Assembly: GCA_934565615.1 (NCBI GenBank)
Contig: CAKTIH010000016.1
Coordinates: 1 to 24,001, forward strand
Direction of reading: 5' to 3'
DNA length: 24,001 nt
Source: an uncultured Oscillospiraceae bacterium
Lineage (GTDB): Bacteria > Bacillota > Clostridia > Oscillospirales > Oscillospiraceae
Below the pieces are notes generated by a model that saw only the letters and a program-made list of their open reading frames with translations, searched no databases and had not been told where the DNA came from. Position numbers and translations under genes: made by a program. Every line of letters begins with the position of its first letter. Within the stretch, counting starts at the first letter, position 1. This document shows positions 7,687-14,590 of the stretch, in pieces.

Positions 7687-7696
7687 AAAAAGGCAG

Positions 7697-7725
7697 CAGA
7701 CAGTTTCCAGGCAGCGCGGTATAAT
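7697..7725 (+). promoter_or_regulatory. Candidate sigma-A promoter of the recombinase gene
   Basis: CAGACA (7697-7702), a 17-base spacer and TATAAT (7720-7725). The -10 is perfect and the -35 matches four of six. It begins 10 bases after the tnpW stop and would give a leader of about 40 bases before the recombinase. Confidence 0.6.
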
Positions 7726-7774
7726 TGAGTTAGGAAAAGCATTGTCTGTTTGACTGTCGGATAAGGAGGTTAAA

Positions 7775-9454
7775 ATGTTACAGTCAAACACCCGCCCTGC
7801 CGTGAACAGTTTTCCTTTTACCGTTTTGAGTAGCGATGAAATCACCGCTCTTTACTGTCGGTTATCCCAGGACGACAAACAGGAGGGCGACAGCAACAGC
7901 ATTATAAATCAGAAGAAAATCCTCAAAAAGTACGCAATGGACAGGGGATACACCAACATCCAGTTTTACATTGATGATGGTATCTCAGGCACGACTTTCA
8001 ACCGGGCCGGCTTTCAGAGCATGATCGCAGATGTGGAGAGCGGCAAGGTAAAGCGGGTTATCGTCAAGGATATGTCCCGCTTGGGCCGTGACTATCTGCA
8101 GGTAGGTATGTACACGGAAATCTTCTTCCCGGAGCATGATGTTCATTTTATCGCAGTCAATGACGGGGTGGACAGCAACCAGGAAGATAACGAGTTTACC
8201 CCCTTCCGCAACATCATCAATGAATGGTACGCAAAGGACACCAGCAAGAAAATCCGTGCAGTGAAGCGTTCAAAGGGAATGGCCGGAGAACATATCGGCT
8301 CCCATCCTCCTTACGGTTACAGGAAAAATCCTGAAAACAAAAAGGAATGGATCGTAGATGAAGAAGCCGCCGAAGTGGTCCGTGAAATCTTCCGTCTGTG
8401 TGTCAGTGGTTATGGTCCTACCCAGATCGCAAATATGCTGACGGAAAGAGAAATCCTCTGCCCCACCTACTACGCATTGGAAAGAGGCGAGAAACCGCGT
8501 ACCGTACTTCCTCCCCATAAATACGCATGGAACGGCCCGGTTGTCGCAATGATACTGGACCGGGTGGATTACCTGGGGCATACGGTAAACTTTAAGACGC
8601 ACAACAAGTCTTACAAGTGCCATAAGAAAATCAAGCATACTCCCGATCAGTGGAAGGTCTTTGAAGATACCCATGAGGCCATCATTGACAAGGAAACGTT
8701 TGAGATCGTCCAGAAAATCCGGGCCGGGAAAAGACGGCCTACCAGGATGGGGGAAATGCCCATGTTCTCCGGTCTGCTCTACTGTGCAGACTGCGGGAGC
8801 AAACTGACCTTCCATCGGAAAGCTGATGAACCGGCAGAAAAACATCATTATGTCTGTGGAAATTACAGGAACAATACTTCCAACTGTACCATGCACTATA
8901 TCCGTAACGTGGTAGTGGAGCGAATCGTCCTGGAAAACCTGAAAGAAGTCATCCGCTATGTTTCCAACTATGAGGATGAATTTGTGCGGATGGTGATGGA
9001 TGCCGATGTGCGGCAGAAAAACCGTGAGCTGGCGCAGAAGAAAAAGAAGCTGATTGAGCTGCAGAAGCGTATCGGGGAACTGGATACCATTTTCCAGCGT
9101 ATCTATGAGGACAACATCGTTGGCAAACTTTCTGACGAGCGGTTTATGAAAATGTCTAAAGGCTATGAGGAAGAACAGCGTACCTTACAGGCCGAGGCGG
9201 ATACCATTCAGAATGAGCTTCAGCAGGAAGAAAAGAAAAGTGTTGACGTGAAGCGCTTTCTTGCCATCGTAAAGAAATACACAGAACTGACCGAGTTGAC
9301 GCCTGAAATCCTCCGGGAGTTTGTTGACAAGATTATCGTCCATGCACCCGATAAGAGCAGCGGCAGACGGTTACAGGAAATTGAGATTATCTATAACCAT
9401 ATCGGGGAATTTGACCATTCAAAGGTCACTCTCTGGAAAGGAAATGCGGTATAG
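7775..9454 (+). CDS. Large serine recombinase (TnpX family)
   Basis: A 559-residue site-specific recombinase for excision and integration of the element. The resolvase catalytic domain is at about 24-165, with nucleophile S31 in YCRLSQDD and conserved arginines in SRLGRDYLQVG (R102, R105). The Recombinase domain is at about 170-320. A zinc ribbon has C337, C340, C361 and C371. A Lys/Glu-rich coiled coil at about 405-490 and a C-terminal DUF4368-like part follow. ATG 7775 has AAGGAGG upstream. It is shorter than TnpX (about 700 residues) but of usual length for element recombinases in gut Clostridia. It is the last gene before the right junction, the usual place for this enzyme. It appears intact, so the element may still be mobile. 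The target is read from the interrupted gene at 9578. Confidence 0.95.
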   Translation: MLQSNTRPAVNSFPFTVLSSDEITALYCRLSQDDKQEGDSNSIINQKKILKKYAMDRGYTNIQFYIDDGISGTTFNRAGFQSMIADVESGKVKRVIVKDMSRLGRDYLQVGMYTEIFFPEHDVHFIAVNDGVDSNQEDNEFTPFRNIINEWYAKDTSKKIRAVKRSKGMAGEHIGSHPPYGYRKNPENKKEWIVDEEAAEVVREIFRLCVSGYGPTQIANMLTEREILCPTYYALERGEKPRTVLPPHKYAWNGPVVAMILDRVDYLGHTVNFKTHNKSYKCHKKIKHTPDQWKVFEDTHEAIIDKETFEIVQKIRAGKRRPTRMGEMPMFSGLLYCADCGSKLTFHRKADEPAEKHHYVCGNYRNNTSNCTMHYIRNVVVERIVLENLKEVIRYVSNYEDEFVRMVMDADVRQKNRELAQKKKKLIELQKRIGELDTIFQRIYEDNIVGKLSDERFMKMSKGYEEEQRTLQAEADTIQNELQQEEKKSVDVKRFLAIVKKYTELTELTPEILREFVDKIIVHAPDKSSGRRLQEIEIIYNHIGEFDHSKVTLWKGNAV

Positions 9455-9476
9455 CATATCCAATGCCATACCGCAT
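9444..9476. repeat. Inverted repeat over the recombinase stop codon
   Basis: Arms 9444-9452 and 9468-9476 are perfect (9 bp). After one mismatch a second pair, 9454-9457 with 9463-9466, leaves a 5-base loop. The TAG stop (9452-9454) lies inside. No T-run follows on the plus strand, so it is not a textbook terminator. It sits about 70 bases inside the element end. Confidence 0.6.
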
Positions 9477-9518
9477 AATCCTAAATCTGAAAAACATCCT
9501 TACGAAAACCTTGTTAAA

Positions 9519-9578
9519 TCAAGCGTTTCCGGGTTTTGATAGTGTACTGCCGTGACAGACGAAAAGTATTCTGGTCAA
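9519..9578 (-). pseudogene. 5' fragment of a low-molecular-weight protein tyrosine phosphatase gene, cut by the element
   Basis: From TTG 9578 the minus strand encodes M-T-R-I-L-F-V-C-H-G. This is the N-terminal strand and start of the CX5R phosphate loop of low-molecular-weight tyrosine phosphatases, whose usual continuation is N-I-C-R-S-P. Here the frame changes after H-G to S-T-L-S-K-P-G-N-A and stops at 9519. The host part is 9549-9578; the rest is element DNA. A GGAGG site (9589-9593) and a promoter with perfect TATAAT (9620-9625) stand upstream, so the gene was real and expressed. The remaining coding part should lie at the other element end, outside the window. The match is only ten residues, but motif, signals and position agree. 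In the host order it followed the sigma/anti-sigma pair; such phosphatases often regulate capsule kinases. Confidence 0.75.
9536..9556. other. Predicted right attachment junction (attR) of the element
   Basis: Placed where the phosphatase reading frame departs from its family, between about 9545 and 9549. Serine recombinases of this family exchange at a two-base core, which cannot be fixed without the other end or an empty site. Confidence 0.55.
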
Positions 9579-9619
9579 GTAAGATCAGCCTCCTATATAA
9601 ACCGTAATCGGAACGATTT

Positions 9620-9648
9620 ATTATATACCATAGCGGCGAGTTTTTCCA
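9620..9648 (-). promoter_or_regulatory. Sigma-A promoter of the interrupted phosphatase gene
   Basis: On the minus strand TGGAAA (9643-9648), a 17-base spacer and a perfect TATAAT (9620-9625). Transcription would now run from the host into the element end, antisense to the recombinase gene. Confidence 0.65.
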
Positions 9649-9694
9649 TACAAAAATCGAGCCCCCCGCTGCGGCAATGTGCAGATCAGACCGT

Positions 9695-10525
9695 TCAGCC
9701 TACGCCGCCGTCCATGAAGGCAAAGTGATTTCCTTCAAAATCATCGCATGTCAGGACTTTGCCGGTCTTCCTGATCTCAAGACTTCTGGCGACCTTGACA
9801 AGCTCGTCCATGCCGATCTCGCCGCAGACCCGGACTACCCATCCGGCGTCGGCGTCGGACAGCAGAATAATATCCTGCTCTAAAGTATACTCATCCATGC
9901 CGACCTCCGGCCGCGCGTCAAAATGCTCCGTACAATGAAAGCGCATCACGTCAACACCCAGCTCGTCCCAGTGTTCTTCGATGATCTCCTCCGGTGTGTA
10001 GTAAAGAAGCAGCAGAGCACCGCCGTCACTGAACTGCGACATATAATATGTTTCGATCAGCAGGGGCTGCATCATGTCCTGATAGGCAGGTATTTTGGAT
10101 TGGGGCGGACCGCTGAAGGCAAGCTTCTCGGCTGTTAAGCGGCTGCGCCATGATCCATCCTTCAGCGAGGACATTTCATCCGGCAGCCAGCTTGGCCGAA
10201 ATTCTATCTCTTTGCTCTCGGCCGTTTCAGGAAATGTGACAGCAAGCTTTGCATCGCTCCATTCAACATACCCGGTGGGGCCCTCCTCCCAGCTGATGCG
10301 GAAGGTCTCGCTCTTCTTCGGGACTCTATGCGTCATAGAGAAAAAGGCCGCATACGCCGCAATGCCGAGTGACAGGATCAGGGCGGCGGCCAGAGCAAAG
10401 CTGATGATGCGTTTTGTCTTGAAGTGTTTTACTTGTTTTTCATCGAAATAACTGTTTCCGGCCATGACTACATCCTCCTCATGAATGCCGTTCATAGCGC
10501 GAAGAAGTGTCAGCGAGTTCAGCAT
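9695..10525 (-). CDS. Membrane anti-sigma-like protein (DUF4367-type)
   Basis: A 276-residue protein. A cytoplasmic N-terminal segment of about 38 residues is followed by one membrane helix at about 39-62 (ISFALAAALILSLGIAAYAAFF). The rest is an extracytoplasmic domain containing W-L-P-D, a long beta-rich part and a C-terminal V-V-R-V-C-G-E-I motif, resembling DUF4367 proteins. Its ATG overlaps the sigma-factor stop (ATGCTGA arrangement), so the two are translated together. The likely job is to hold the ECF sigma factor at the membrane until an envelope signal releases it. A classical zinc anti-sigma motif is not seen, so the function is inferred from topology and coupling. Confidence 0.75.
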   Translation of the reverse strand: MLNSLTLLRAMNGIHEEDVVMAGNSYFDEKQVKHFKTKRIISFALAAALILSLGIAAYAAFFSMTHRVPKKSETFRISWEEGPTGYVEWSDAKLAVTFPETAESKEIEFRPSWLPDEMSSLKDGSWRSRLTAEKLAFSGPPQSKIPAYQDMMQPLLIETYYMSQFSDGGALLLLYYTPEEIIEEHWDELGVDVMRFHCTEHFDARPEVGMDEYTLEQDIILLSDADAGWVVRVCGEIGMDELVKVARSLEIRKTGKVLTCDDFEGNHFAFMDGGVG

Positions 10526-11076
10526 AAGCCCTCCTCCTGTAAATAGTCGTGCAGCTTCCTGCGGGTACGGAACAGGGTGCTTTTGATCTTCCCCTGACTA
10601 TAACACAGCTTTTTGGATATCTCAGGAATGGGCACGAGATACCAGTACCGCAGGATGAAGATATTTTTCTCGGACGCAGGCAGTTTTGAAACGAAGCTTC
10701 CGATCGCCGCTTCCAGTTCTTTTGCGTCCAGAGCCTGCTCCGGGCTTGCCCCGCCGGGGATGCACTCTTCAAGTTCTTCCAGTGCGAGGGTCGCTTCTCC
10801 TCCTCCGCGCTTTATTCTGTTTTTTGCCTTGATACGATCAATAGAAATGCTTCTGGTGATACGGCCGAGAAATGCGGATAATACCGGCGGGCGCTGGTCG
10901 GGCATCAGGTTCCAGGCGCGGAACCAAGTGTCGTTGACGCACTCTTCCGCATCCTCATCTATGCCGCAGATATTATAGGCAATGGTGTGGCAGTATCTAC
11001 CATACTTCTGATTTGTTTCCGATATGGCCAGGTCGGAACGCTGCCAGTACAGATCAACGATCTGGTTGTCTTCCAT
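10519..11076 (-). CDS. ECF-type RNA polymerase sigma factor
   Basis: A 185-residue sigma factor with the two DNA-binding regions of the ECF group. Region 2 (about 18-90) includes CGIDEDAEECVNDTWFRAWN, typical of the -10 recognising helix and its Asp/Glu-rich face. Region 4 (about 130-180) includes LPASEKNIFILRYWYLVPIP and then EISKKLCYSQGKIKSTLFRTRRKL. The start is ATG 11076, with AAGGAGG 7 bases away; 10 extra in-frame codons upstream lack a site. It is co-translated with the anti-sigma-like gene downstream. A possible self-recognised promoter is listed at 11114-11138. Its regulon is unknown; the interrupted phosphatase and the glycan operon are neighbours. Confidence 0.93.
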   Translation of the reverse strand: MEDNQIVDLYWQRSDLAISETNQKYGRYCHTIAYNICGIDEDAEECVNDTWFRAWNLMPDQRPPVLSAFLGRITRSISIDRIKAKNRIKRGGGEATLALEELEECIPGGASPEQALDAKELEAAIGSFVSKLPASEKNIFILRYWYLVPIPEISKKLCYSQGKIKSTLFRTRRKLHDYLQEEGLC

Positions 11077-11113
11077 ACTGAACCTCCTTCGTATAAGAGC
11101 TCTCACCTATAAA

Positions 11114-11138
11114 TACGACAAAAAACAGAATAGGTTTC
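11114..11138 (-). promoter_or_regulatory. Candidate ECF-type promoter upstream of the sigma gene
   Basis: On the minus strand GAAACC (11133-11138) and CGTA (11114-11117) stand 15 bases apart. This resembles the AAC / CGT pattern of ECF promoters and fits autoregulation. There is no good TTGACA/TATAAT pair at normal spacing here. Short motifs like these can occur by chance. Confidence 0.4.
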
Positions 11139-11160
11139 GCTTATAGTCCGCATATTCAGA

Positions 11161-11198
11161 AACAGCAGCTCTGGAGCAAAGACACCAGAGCTGCTGTT
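11161..11198 (-). terminator. Hairpin ending the glycan operon
   Basis: Arms 11161-11174 and 11185-11198 are a perfect 14-bp inverted repeat with a 10-base loop, 26 bases after the aminotransferase stop. The T tract after it on the minus strand is short, so it may act as terminator, RNA 3' end protector, or both. Confidence 0.7.
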
Positions 11199-11224
11199 GT
11201 ATATAAGGCGTTTGGTTAATATCC

Positions 11225-12325
11225 TTACCCAAGGATAATATCGCAGATGCGGTCGACATCCTCGGTGCTCAGTCCGGCGTAGAGCGGGAGAGTGAGGACA
11301 CAGTCGGCAATGTGCGCGGCGACGGGGGTCGCAGCGGGATCGAAGCCGGGGTGGCCGCGGTAGCAGGCGAAGGAATTGGTGATGGGGTAGAAATACTTTC
11401 TTGCGACGATGCCGTGCTCATTCAGGCGGTCAAAGACCTCGTCACGGTTATACTTGTAGCCGTCGAACACGACGGGGAAATAGGCATAGTTCGAGCGGAC
11501 GCCCTTCTGCGGAGCGTTGAGGCGGATGCCGGGCACGCCGTCAAGGCGCTCCCAATAGCGCTCGTCAACAAGCTTGCGCTCGGCGATCCAGCTGTCCAGA
11601 TGACGCAGGTTGCACAGCCCCATCGCCGCGCAGAACTCGTTCATCTTCGCGTTGCCGCCGACGTAATCGACGTCCTCCGGTCCGTGGATGCCGAAGTTCT
11701 TGAGGTCGCGGATGCGCTGCGCTAAAGCTTCGTCCTTAAAGCAGAGCGCGCCGCCCTCAATGGTGTTGAAAACCTTGGTGGCGTGGAAGGAGAACATGGC
11801 GGTGTCACCGAAGCAGGCGGAGCTGATGCCGTTTTTTGTCACGCCGAAAGCGTGGGCGGCATCATAGATGACCTTGAGGCCGTGCTTCTTCGCGATGCGG
11901 TCTATCTCGTCCACATTGCAGAGGTTGCCGTAGACATGCACGGGGATGATGGCGACGGTCTTATCAGTGATAAGAGCCTCGAGCTTGCTGACGTCGATGG
12001 TATAGTCGGCGGGGTCAATATCGCAGAACACCGGTGTGCAGCCGCAGCGAACGATCGCATGCGTGGTGGAGGCAAAGGTGAAGGGGGTGGTGATGATCTC
12101 ACCCTTGAGCCCCATGGCCTCGATGATATTTTCAAGCGCGAGGTGGCCGTTTGTGAGCAGGGCGACATTTTGTACGCCGAGGTACTCCTTCAGCTCCGCT
12201 TCGAGCCGCTGGTGCTTTTCGCCCATGTTGGTGAGCCAATGGCTGTCCCAGATGCTGCGGATCTCATTGCAGTATTCCTCAAACTCCGGGATGGACGAAC
12301 GGGTGACATTGATTATTTCGGACAT
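11225..12325 (-). CDS. DegT/DnrJ/EryC1/StrS-family sugar aminotransferase
   Basis: A 366-residue PLP enzyme. The internal aldimine lysine is about K184 (SFHATKVFNTIEGGAL) and the cofactor aspartate is D155 in YDAAHAFG; TTPFTFASTTHAI near residue 80 is also typical. The family transfers an amino group from glutamate to a keto sugar nucleotide, making amino sugars for surface glycans. Sequence features resemble transaminases of dTDP-linked 3- or 4-amino-6-deoxy sugars, but the precise sugar cannot be assigned. ATG 12325 has a GGAG site. It is the last gene of the operon, 49 bases after the ATP-grasp gene. No dehydratase or epimerase for the sugar precursor is in the window. Confidence 0.93.
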   Translation of the reverse strand: MSEIINVTRSSIPEFEEYCNEIRSIWDSHWLTNMGEKHQRLEAELKEYLGVQNVALLTNGHLALENIIEAMGLKGEIITTPFTFASTTHAIVRCGCTPVFCDIDPADYTIDVSKLEALITDKTVAIIPVHVYGNLCNVDEIDRIAKKHGLKVIYDAAHAFGVTKNGISSACFGDTAMFSFHATKVFNTIEGGALCFKDEALAQRIRDLKNFGIHGPEDVDYVGGNAKMNEFCAAMGLCNLRHLDSWIAERKLVDERYWERLDGVPGIRLNAPQKGVRSNYAYFPVVFDGYKYNRDEVFDRLNEHGIVARKYFYPITNSFACYRGHPGFDPAATPVAAHIADCVLTLPLYAGLSTEDVDRICDIILG

Positions 12326-12374
12326 ATCTTACTCCAATCTGCCGTGGATGCGGCCACAAGAGATTTATCTGCGG

Positions 12375-13571
12375 TTATTCTACGACGATGTTATACCAGC
12401 TATTGTCGGCCATATATTTTTCCGCGTCCTCACGGGTGGGAAAGTTCATGACAAGAGTGCCGATGGCCTTGTTTGCACCGGAAAAACGCTCAACGGCGTC
12501 GCCGGGCTTCACCCAAAGGTCACGCTGGACGACGGCGCTTTCAAGCTCCGGCGCGATATCGAGCGCGCGGAAGCTGCCGTCACGGTCACTGTGGAGAATG
12601 ATCTCCGTCCAGTGGCCGTTATACACGGGATCGTGCATCTCGTCCACCGGCAGACCGACGGCGGCCTTGACGGCGTTTGCGACGAGGTTCGTTTCCGCTG
12701 CCATGCTCAGCACCTCGCTCAGGCGGTTGCCGCCGCCGCGGGGAGAGACCTCCATTATATAGGTCTTGCCGTTCGTGCCGAGACGGCTTTCAATATTATA
12801 CAGACCGGTACCGAGGCCGAGCAGCGTGATGAGCCGCTGGAGTTCCTGCCTCAGCTCTGCCTGCGCCCATGCGGGCATTGTGGATGGCCACGCGTAGGCT
12901 GCGGGGGTATAGGGGTTATCGGCATGCGCGTCGAAGTGCTGATCGTCAAAGGAACAGTAGCGCAGTATACCGTCAACGGAGAAGCAGTCGGTATCCGAGG
13001 AGAAGCCTTGCTGGGTGATGAATTCCTCGATTATAAAGTCACCGCAGATCGAGAAGGTCTTGGCGTGCTTTATCGCGGCGGGGAGAGCGTCGGGAGAATC
13101 CACGCGCGTGACGCCCTTGCTGCCGGCGGAATCCACGGGCTTTACGATCATCGGCCAGTTGAAGCTGGCAGAATCATTCAACGCATCATCGGGATCGGAA
13201 TAGCTCTTTGCCCAAGGGACGTTAAAGCCGTTCTCGGTAAGGAAGCGGCGAAAGCGCCCTTTGTTCTGGAGAATGGACACGGCCTCATAGGAACCGGCAA
13301 ATGGCAGCCCCAACTTCTCCGCAACATAGGCTGCGGTCACGACGCCGGGGTCGCATGCGAAGGACATGACGCCGTCAATACCGAGCTCACGCGCCGTATC
13401 GAGGACGGCGTTCTTATCGATGATGCTGACATTGCGGTACTCATCGGAATGCTTATGGGCAATGTTATCGGGCAGATAGTCACAGGTGATGACGTACAGC
13501 CCCAGCTTATGTGCCTCTTCTATGACGGGCAGCAGGTACTGCGCGCCGCCCAAGAGCAGCAGCTTTTTCAT
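12375..13571 (-). CDS. ATP-grasp ligase of a glycan cluster
   Basis: A 398-residue ATP-grasp enzyme. A Rossmann-like preATP part is at about 1-110 (LLLLGGAQYLLPVI), followed by the ATP-grasp core with lysine K144 (MIVKPVDSAGSKGV) and EEF at 182-184. Metal ligands are in YIMEVSPRGGGNRLSE (E274, N282). The C-terminal ~110 residues form a further domain. Enzymes of this type join a carboxylate to an amine through an acyl phosphate. ATG 13571 has AAAGGAG upstream and is used instead of 13595, which overlaps the previous stop. Placed before an amino-sugar transaminase, it may acylate the amino group with an amino acid or other acid (inference). A phosphoribosylglycinamide-type metabolic role is less likely in this context. 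Confidence 0.85.
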   Translation of the reverse strand: MKKLLLLGGAQYLLPVIEEAHKLGLYVITCDYLPDNIAHKHSDEYRNVSIIDKNAVLDTARELGIDGVMSFACDPGVVTAAYVAEKLGLPFAGSYEAVSILQNKGRFRRFLTENGFNVPWAKSYSDPDDALNDSASFNWPMIVKPVDSAGSKGVTRVDSPDALPAAIKHAKTFSICGDFIIEEFITQQGFSSDTDCFSVDGILRYCSFDDQHFDAHADNPYTPAAYAWPSTMPAWAQAELRQELQRLITLLGLGTGLYNIESRLGTNGKTYIMEVSPRGGGNRLSEVLSMAAETNLVANAVKAAVGLPVDEMHDPVYNGHWTEIILHSDRDGSFRALDIAPELESAVVQRDLWVKPGDAVERFSGANKAIGTLVMNFPTREDAEKYMADNSWYNIVVE

Positions 13572-13591
13572 AAGATGGGCTCCTTTCACGC

Positions 13592-14572
13592 TCATTCGTC
13601 ATAGCCCTGTTTCCGGCGGTAGAGCCGGTGCAGAGCTGGAAACAGGCATTTGACGGCGTTATTGATGCGGAAGCGCAGAGGCTTCTCTTTCAATAGCCTA
13701 TTATATGGTGGACGGCGCAGTTCCTTGTCCTTCCCCTGCGTATAAAGAAGCTGAAATTTCCATTTGAGGATATTGTCATCCACAAGGCGAAGGACATCTG
13801 GAGCGGTGACGTGATGGCGGTAGGTTTCGAGCATGGCGATGGAGCCGGTCATGAAGCGGACGAGCTTATCATACTGCCCTTCGACACCGCTGCTCCATGC
13901 GGCACCGTTGCTGCATATACGGTAGACGGACATCGTGCGGGCGATGAAGTGCACCGGACCGTTATGCCGCAGCCATATGCCGTAGGGGTAATCGCTGAAG
14001 CCGTATTTGTCGGCAACGTAATAAAAATCGGGAGGATCGGCAAGGAGCGGCATCTTTGCAAGCAGCGCGCTCGTGTGCCACGCGGTGTTCATGCCGGGAA
14101 TGATGTCCGCAAACTCAACGTCGCAGTCCTCGCTGCGCTGCACGAGCTCTTCATCGGGACGCTCACCGGTGCAGTAGTGCAGGAGCGTGTTGTGGACGCA
14201 GGCGGAGTATTCCGGGTGCGCTTCCATGAAGTCTACCTGACGCTGGAGCTTCGTGGGGTCCGTCCAATAATCGTCGCCCTCGCAGGAGGCCATGTATTTG
14301 CCGCTCGCGTTCGGGAAGAACACGGCGTAATAGATGTCCAGTCCCTGCGAAAACAGGTTCTTTTCCTGATAGAACGGGCGCACGATGTCCGGGTATTTCT
14401 CCGCATATTCGCGGATGATCGCGGCGGAGCCGTCAGTCGAGGCATCGTCGTTCACGAGCAGCTCAAAGGGAAAATCCGTCTGCTGGGAGACGATGCCCTC
14501 GAGTGCGTCGCGGATATACTCTTCGTGGTTATAGGCCGTACAGAATACGGAAACGAGACAGTCTTTACTCAT
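13592..14572 (-). CDS. Family 2 glycosyltransferase (second copy)
   Basis: A 326-residue GT-A glycosyltransferase. The nucleotide-binding start is VSVFCTAYNHEEYIRDALEG, the NDDAS motif is at 41-45, and the metal-binding acidic motif is CEGDDYWTD at 97-105. The C-terminal half ends with a basic RPPY...LHRLYRRKQGYDE tail. No membrane helix is evident, so it is a soluble or peripheral enzyme acting on lipid-linked sugars inside the cell. ATG 14572 is preceded by GAGGT at 7 bases. It closely resembles the enzyme at 16062-17042 over its whole length, including the unusual tail, which points to duplication. Donor and acceptor sugars are unknown. Confidence 0.93.
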   Translation of the reverse strand: MSKDCLVSVFCTAYNHEEYIRDALEGIVSQQTDFPFELLVNDDASTDGSAAIIREYAEKYPDIVRPFYQEKNLFSQGLDIYYAVFFPNASGKYMASCEGDDYWTDPTKLQRQVDFMEAHPEYSACVHNTLLHYCTGERPDEELVQRSEDCDVEFADIIPGMNTAWHTSALLAKMPLLADPPDFYYVADKYGFSDYPYGIWLRHNGPVHFIARTMSVYRICSNGAAWSSGVEGQYDKLVRFMTGSIAMLETYRHHVTAPDVLRLVDDNILKWKFQLLYTQGKDKELRRPPYNRLLKEKPLRFRINNAVKCLFPALHRLYRRKQGYDE

Positions 14573-14590
14573 GGTGTGACCTCGGATAAA

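Larger units (their letters stand above)
1..9548. mobile_element. Right-hand part of a TnpX-type serine-recombinase mobile element (left end not in window)
   Basis: Seen: from right to left this stretch holds a large serine recombinase, TnpW, a Tn916 ORF8-like protein, a sigma-like regulator, an ABC/two-component cargo on the opposite strand and an XRE regulator. The right limit is placed near 9548, where a host phosphatase gene stops matching its family and runs into element DNA. Known: sigma-like ORF, HTH protein, TnpW and recombinase are a recurrent terminal module of Tn4451-like and conjugative elements in Clostridia. Inferred: transfer genes, if any, lie to the left of the window, so it cannot be decided whether this is a full conjugative element or a mobilisable one. 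No inverted repeat typical of an insertion sequence was seen at the right end, which fits serine recombinases. Confidence 0.8.

Noticed and set aside
9514..9523. A TAAATCAAGC stretch shared with the dyad at 5813-5856
   Set aside because: The copy near the element end is not part of an inverted repeat and ten bases can recur by chance in AT-rich DNA.
9519..9578. The 19-codon hybrid frame as a functional small protein
   Set aside because: It is explained by a truncated phosphatase start fused by chance to element DNA.
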